In this document: one piece after another, positions 60,637-64,000 of the stretch
How positions within the stretch are numbered: position 1 is the stretch's first letter
Layout of the letters: the number at the start of each line of letters is the position of its first letter
From: Arthrobacter endolithicus
GTDB taxonomy: Bacteria; Actinomycetota; Actinomycetes; Actinomycetales; Micrococcaceae
Length of the DNA: 64,000 nt
Reading direction: 5' to 3'
NCBI RefSeq assembly: GCF_026627425.1
Contig: NZ_JAPNLH010000003.1
Span: 208,357-272,356 of the forward strand
Translations under genes and position numbers: made by a program
Notes under the pieces: generated by a model
Seen by the model: the letters and a program-made list of their open reading frames with translations, nothing else
What the model was told of the DNA's origin: nothing
The model's database searches: none

Positions 60637-61950
60637 TCACAGCACCGGGAAGACCTCAAGGCCGCCAAGATATTTGCGCAGCGCGGCCGGAACGTTGACC
60701 GAACCATCCGGATTCTGGTGGTGTTCCAGAATGGCAACGATCCACCGCGTGGTCGCGAGCGTCCCATTGAGCGTAGCGACGGCGCGGGTCGTACCCTTGC
60801 TGTCCTTGCTTCCGGCCTCCTTCTGCGTACCTGCCGGTGCCGGCACGCGTTCGCGGATATTGAGTCGGCGCGCCTGGTAGGTGGTGCAATTGGACGTCGA
60901 AGTGAGTTCCCGATAGGCATCCTGCGTCGGGATCCAGGCCTCGCAGTCGAATTTACGGGCCGCGGATTGACCCAGATCGCCAGCCGCCGTGTCGATTACC
61001 CGATACGGCAGGTCGACCTTCGCCAGCATTTGCTCCTCCCAGCCGAGCAGGCGCTGATGCTCCGCCTCCGCGTCCTCCACCGTGGTGTAGGTGAACATTT
61101 CCACCTTGTTAAATTGATGGACTCGGATGATGCCCCTGGTATCCTTGCCGTGCGATCCTGCTTCCCGCCGGTAGCAGGACGACCAACCCGCATAGCGCAG
61201 CGGGCCGTTGGACAGATCCAGGATCTCATCTCCGTGGTACCCGGCAAGGGCAACCTCCGAGGTGCCGACCAGATACAGGTCATCTTCGGCCAACCGATAG
61301 ATCTCGGCGTCGTGCTTAACGTCGAATCCGGTGCCGGCCATGGTCTCCGGCCGCACCAGAGTCGGAGTGATCATCGGCGTGAACCCGGCATCGATGGCCT
61401 GATCCATCGCCAATTGCAGCAACGCCAGCTCCAGCCTGGCCCCAACGCCCCGGAGAAAATAAAAACGCGAGCCGGAAACCTTGGCGCCGCGTTCCATGTC
61501 AATGGCGCCGATCAACTCGCCGATTTCCAGATGGTCCTTGGGCTTAAAGCCCTCGGCGGCGAAATCCCGCGGAGTTCCCACGGTACGCAGCACCACGTAG
61601 TCGTCTTCCCCGCCGGCCGGGACACCGGAGGACACCAGATTTGCCATGCCGCGCACCAGCACATCAGCAGCAGCAGCGGCGGCATCGGCCTGCGTGGACG
61701 CGGCTTTCACCTGCCCCGCGAGATCCTTCACCTCGGCCAGCAACGTCTGCTTGTCGGCACCCTTGGCCTGCGCCACCTTTTTCCCGAAGGCATTCTGCCG
61801 GGCCCGCAGCGCTTCGTAGCTGCTAATGGCGTTCCTGCGCGTCGCATCGGCCGCGATGACCGCGTCAATCACAGCGGAATCTGCACCGCGCGCCCGCTGG
61901 CTGGCTCGGTAGTTATCGGGGTTTTCGCTGAGGTCTTTGACATCGATCAC
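60637..61950 (-). CDS. serS: Seryl-tRNA synthetase
   Basis: This 437-residue class II synthetase has the N-terminal coiled-coil arm (residues 25-105), motif 2 in [17 protein letters not shown] with RVHQFNKVE, and motif 3 in CTTYQARR ... [20 protein letters not shown]. The GTG at 61950 follows the TACGCT box by exactly six bases, so the mRNA is probably leaderless. It is divergent from the lipid kinase gene. Confidence 0.96.
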   Translation of the reverse strand: MIDVKDLSENPDNYRASQRARGADSAVIDAVIAADATRRNAISSYEALRARQNAFGKKVAQAKGADKQTLLAEVKDLAGQVKAASTQADAAAAAADVLVRGMANLVSSGVPAGGEDDYVVLRTVGTPRDFAAEGFKPKDHLEIGELIGAIDMERGAKVSGSRFYFLRGVGARLELALLQLAMDQAIDAGFTPMITPTLVRPETMAGTGFDVKHDAEIYRLAEDDLYLVGTSEVALAGYHGDEILDLSNGPLRYAGWSSCYRREAGSHGKDTRGIIRVHQFNKVEMFTYTTVEDAEAEHQRLLGWEEQMLAKVDLPYRVIDTAAGDLGQSAARKFDCEAWIPTQDAYRELTSTSNCTTYQARRLNIRERVPAPAGTQKEAGSKDSKGTTRAVATLNGTLATTRWIVAILEHHQNPDGSVNVPAALRKYLGGLEVFPVL

Positions 61951-61956
61951 GCTCCA

Positions 61957-61962
61957 AGCGTA
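61957..61962 (-). promoter_or_regulatory. -10 box (TACGCT) of serS, leaderless
   Basis: Minus-strand TACGCT, six bases (TGGAGC) and the GTG at 61950 repeat the arrangement found before radA and the DUF445 gene. Confidence 0.6.
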
Positions 61963-62066
61963 TCCAACCGCACGCCCAGCCAGATGCAGGCCGCCCCGGC
62001 GCCCCTACCGGGCGCGCAATCCGGGGGCCGCATGACCGGCCTGCCAACAGCTATTGTTAGAGGATT

Positions 62067-63119
62067 ATGCCCACCTCGGTTCTGGTCCTCATCATAGTTT
62101 TAGCGTCCCTTGCCTTCCTGACCGCCAGTTGGTGGGGCGTGCGGAAACTGGCGCAAAAACATACCCGCAGCGCTGTCGCGGACGTCCCGCACAAAGGCCA
62201 GACGGGCAAGCAGAAGGTGGTTGTGATCCTCAATCCGGTCAAGACCGGTGCGGCCGATGCCAAGACCTTCATCCTGCGCTCGGCTGCGCTGGCGGGCTGG
62301 AAGGAACCGATCTTCCTGGAAACCACCCGCGAGGACCCAGGGTACTCACAGGCCCGTCGTGCCCTGGATTACGGTGCCGACGTCGTTGTCGTGGGCGGCG
62401 GGGACGGTACGGTGCGCGTCGTGGCGGAGGTCCTGCGGCACACGCAGGTACCAATGGGGGTAATTCCGCTGGGCACCGGCAATCTGCTGGCCCGGAACCT
62501 TGGCCTGCGCATTAACGACATTCACAGCGACGTGCAAACCGCACTGTTCGGCCATCAGCGCCATATTGATACGGCCACGATGGCCATGGAGAACTCCGTC
62601 ACGGGAGCCAGTTCCAAACACGCGTTCCTGGTCATCGGAGGCCTGGGCATGGATGCTGAGGTGCTCGGCGATACCAGCAGCCGGCTCAAGAGTTCGATGG
62701 GCTGGCTGGCCTATAGCGAGGCAGGCATGCGGCACCTGCCCGGTCGGCGGAAGAAAATCAGCATTGCCATGGACGGTGCGGATCCGCAGCAACGCAAGGT
62801 CCGGACGGTGCTCTTTGCCAACTGCGGTCTACTCCCGGGGGGCATCGATTTTGCCCCCGATGCGCTGCTGGATGACGGCGTCCTGGATGTTGTGGTGGCC
62901 AGTCCACGCAGCGCTCTGGGCTGGGCAGCAATGGCGGTGAAAATTGTCCTCCAGCACAAGGGCCGGCTGCCGGTGATCGATTATTACCGGGCGAAAACAA
63001 TCACCATCCGCACCGCCGTGCCGGAGGAGACCCAGCTCGACGGCGACATCTTCGGCAAAGCGACGAAGGTTACCGTCGCCGTCGAGCCTAAGGCACTGCT
63101 GGTGCGGGTTACGCCTTAA
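62067..63119 (+). CDS. Diacylglycerol kinase family lipid kinase
   Basis: This 350-residue protein has an N-terminal membrane helix (SVLVLIIVLASLAFLTASWW) and a DAGK catalytic domain. NPVKTGAADAK is the first conserved loop, VVVGGGDGTVRVVAEVL the nucleotide-binding motif, and IPLGTGNLLARNLG follows. The C-terminal lobe has GGIDFAPDALLDDGVLDVVV and ETQLDGDIFG. It could phosphorylate diacylglycerol or another membrane lipid (DgkB or YegS-like). AGAGG lies close upstream of the ATG. It converges on a small acidic gene with an 11-base gap. Confidence 0.9.
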   Translation: MPTSVLVLIIVLASLAFLTASWWGVRKLAQKHTRSAVADVPHKGQTGKQKVVVILNPVKTGAADAKTFILRSAALAGWKEPIFLETTREDPGYSQARRALDYGADVVVVGGGDGTVRVVAEVLRHTQVPMGVIPLGTGNLLARNLGLRINDIHSDVQTALFGHQRHIDTATMAMENSVTGASSKHAFLVIGGLGMDAEVLGDTSSRLKSSMGWLAYSEAGMRHLPGRRKKISIAMDGADPQQRKVRTVLFANCGLLPGGIDFAPDALLDDGVLDVVVASPRSALGWAAMAVKIVLQHKGRLPVIDYYRAKTITIRTAVPEETQLDGDIFGKATKVTVAVEPKALLVRVTP

Positions 63120-63130
63120 TACGAAATCGG

Positions 63131-63346
63131 CTAGATGACCGGCGGGGCAGCTTCCCTACCGACATCGCCGGCCGACTGCTCTGCGTGGCCCTGCTCGGTG
63201 ATCAGCTCCTCTTCCTCGCTGAAGCGCAGTTCATTGGCGTCATCCCCGGCATCTCCCACCGAGTCGTCACGCTTATAGTCGGCACCGGGGTTGGTGATGG
63301 TGCCATCGTCATTACTGTCCCTGCCGGAGTGCATGCTTTCGCTCAC
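63131..63346 (-). CDS. Small acidic protein, unknown function
   Basis: This 71-residue protein is very acidic and hydrophilic (DSNDDGTITNPGADYKRDDS, DDANELRFSEEEELITEQGH) and probably disordered; it matches no family I know. I chose the GTG at 63346 because AAAGGCGG lies about five bases upstream; an ATG at 63334 is the alternative. The frame is open to 63403 but the upstream part lacks a start signal. A tail-to-tail arrangement with the lipid kinase leaves 11 bases. Confidence 0.55.
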   Translation of the reverse strand: MSESMHSGRDSNDDGTITNPGADYKRDDSVGDAGDDANELRFSEEEELITEQGHAEQSAGDVGREAAPPVI

Positions 63347-63453
63347 TGGGTCCGCCTTTTCTGTCGGTGCACTCCCCCGTGCACGCCCCGCTATGGGGTT
63401 CACTCAGCTTACTTTCAATATCTGAGCTTTCAATGCCGGCGGCAGTTCCGGTG

Positions 63454-63780
63454 CTACAACACTCGCGGGGGCTGCGAATTTTCCGACACCATCGGGCGTT
63501 CGGCCTCGACCCACGCACCCATGCCACCGGCAACGTTCGTGGCCGAATAGCCGTTCTCCGTCAGCCACGTTGTGGCACGGAGCGAGCGGCCGCCGGTGCG
63601 GCAGATGATCTGGAGATCCTCGTCCGGATCCAGCTCGTCCAAGCGCGCCGGAATCTGCTCCAGCGGTATATGCAGCGCCCCGGCGATGTGCCCGGCCTCC
63701 CACTCGTAGTCCTCACGGACATCAAGGATCCGGGAATTTTCGTCCAGCGCCGTCACCTCAGTCGTCAGAATGTCAGCCAT
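63454..63780 (-). CDS. Rhodanese-like domain protein
   Basis: This 108-residue single-domain rhodanese has the active cysteine at residue 60 in the loop ICRTGGRS, after ILDVREDYEWEAGHIAGALHIPL. It ends with YSATNVAGGMGAWVEAERP. It may carry sulfane sulfur; the partner is unknown. AAGGAG precedes the ATG at 63780 by six bases; 16 further upstream codons are open but lack a start signal. Confidence 0.92.
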   Translation of the reverse strand: MADILTTEVTALDENSRILDVREDYEWEAGHIAGALHIPLEQIPARLDELDPDEDLQIICRTGGRSLRATTWLTENGYSATNVAGGMGAWVEAERPMVSENSQPPRVL

Positions 63781-63891
63781 TGTGATCTCCTTTTCCATTA
63801 GCGGATTCGTGCGCAGGCGCTCGTCCAACGCGGCTTTTGCTTCAGTTTATCGCCGGGATCCACTCCGCGGGGAGGCGACGAGACTCAGCTA

Positions 63892-63942
63892 AAGTGCTCG
63901 CGAAATGGGGTGCGTGCCGCATTTGAGAAGTGCTCGCGAAAT
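63892..63942. repeat. 15-bp direct repeat AAGTGCTCGCGAAAT
   Basis: AAGTGCTCGCGAAAT occurs at 63892-63906 and exactly again at 63928-63942, 36 bases apart, upstream of a possible gene start at 63981. It may be a regulator binding site or part of a mobile-element end. Confidence 0.65.
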
Positions 63943-63980
63943 CTCTGGTGCATGTTCGGGTGCTTTGGTGTGCTGGAGGG

Positions 63981-64000
63981 ATGGACTATGGGATGTCGTT
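63981..64000 (+). CDS. Possible start of a gene cut by the window edge
   Basis: An ATG at 63981 preceded by GGAGGG begins an open frame (MDYGMS) that runs off the window. Only six codons are visible, so neither the gene nor its family can be established. Confidence 0.3.

Overview
The window is about 64 kb of GC-rich DNA from an actinobacterium, most likely an Arthrobacter-like member of the Micrococcaceae. I infer this from lsr2, DUF2342 and DUF3180 genes, a Pho box of the Streptomyces type, many GTG and TTG starts, and a gene order that I recognise from Mycobacterium tuberculosis (radA-disA-membrane protein-mutY, then clpC-lsr2-lysS-panC-DUF2520 ... folK-folB-folP-folE-ftsH-hpt-tilS-DUF2342-dacB-ppa). 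No rRNA, CRISPR array, prophage or complete insertion sequence is visible. One tRNA gene (Lys, anticodon TTT) is present.

Layout. 0-4.8 kb: a DUF445 membrane protein converges on a minus-strand operon of an EcsC-like membrane protein and the 5-oxoprolinase subunits pxpA, pxpB and pxpC. 4.8-10.8 kb: a fructose PTS operon (DeoR-type repressor, fruK, fused EIIABC, Enzyme I, HPr) behind a promoter carrying two perfect inverted repeats. 11-15 kb: an MFS symporter, an SDR, a GNAT-like protein, a membrane protein and tRNA-Lys. 15-22 kb: phosphate uptake, with low-affinity DUF47-Pit converging on high-affinity PstSCAB (Pho box upstream of pstS); a long-stem candidate structured RNA lies before DUF47-pit. 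22-26.6 kb: radA, disA, a membrane-anchored protein and mutY.

26.6-40 kb is an accessory block between mutY and clpC: PTS-dependent dihydroxyacetone kinase dhaKLM, a CsbD protein, a dienelactone hydrolase with an extra N-terminal region, an SDR with two small partners, an N-acetylglutamate synthase-like GNAT, and a surface cassette of a polysaccharide pyruvyl transferase, a family 2 glycosyltransferase and a 1305-residue subtilase ending in three SLH repeats. This cassette is the best candidate for an interesting system: in Bacillus, SLH domains bind a cell-wall polymer that is pyruvylated by CsaB, so enzyme and client may be encoded side by side here.

40-59 kb is a long minus-strand run of core genes (clpC, lsr2, a 54-residue membrane protein, lysS, panC, DUF2520, two PH-domain proteins, DUF3180, folK-folB-folP-folE, ftsH, hpt, tilS, DUF2342 protease, dacB). 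59-64 kb holds ppa, a HAD phosphatase, serS, a lipid kinase, an acidic small protein, a rhodanese and, at the edge, a short direct repeat in front of a possible truncated gene.

Seven genes share the exact arrangement TANNNT, six bases, start codon, which predicts leaderless mRNAs. Many neighbours overlap by four bases (ATGA or GTGA), indicating translational coupling. The PTS proteins at 8.8-10.8 kb probably also feed phosphate to DhaM at 27 kb, because that DhaM has no Enzyme I domain.
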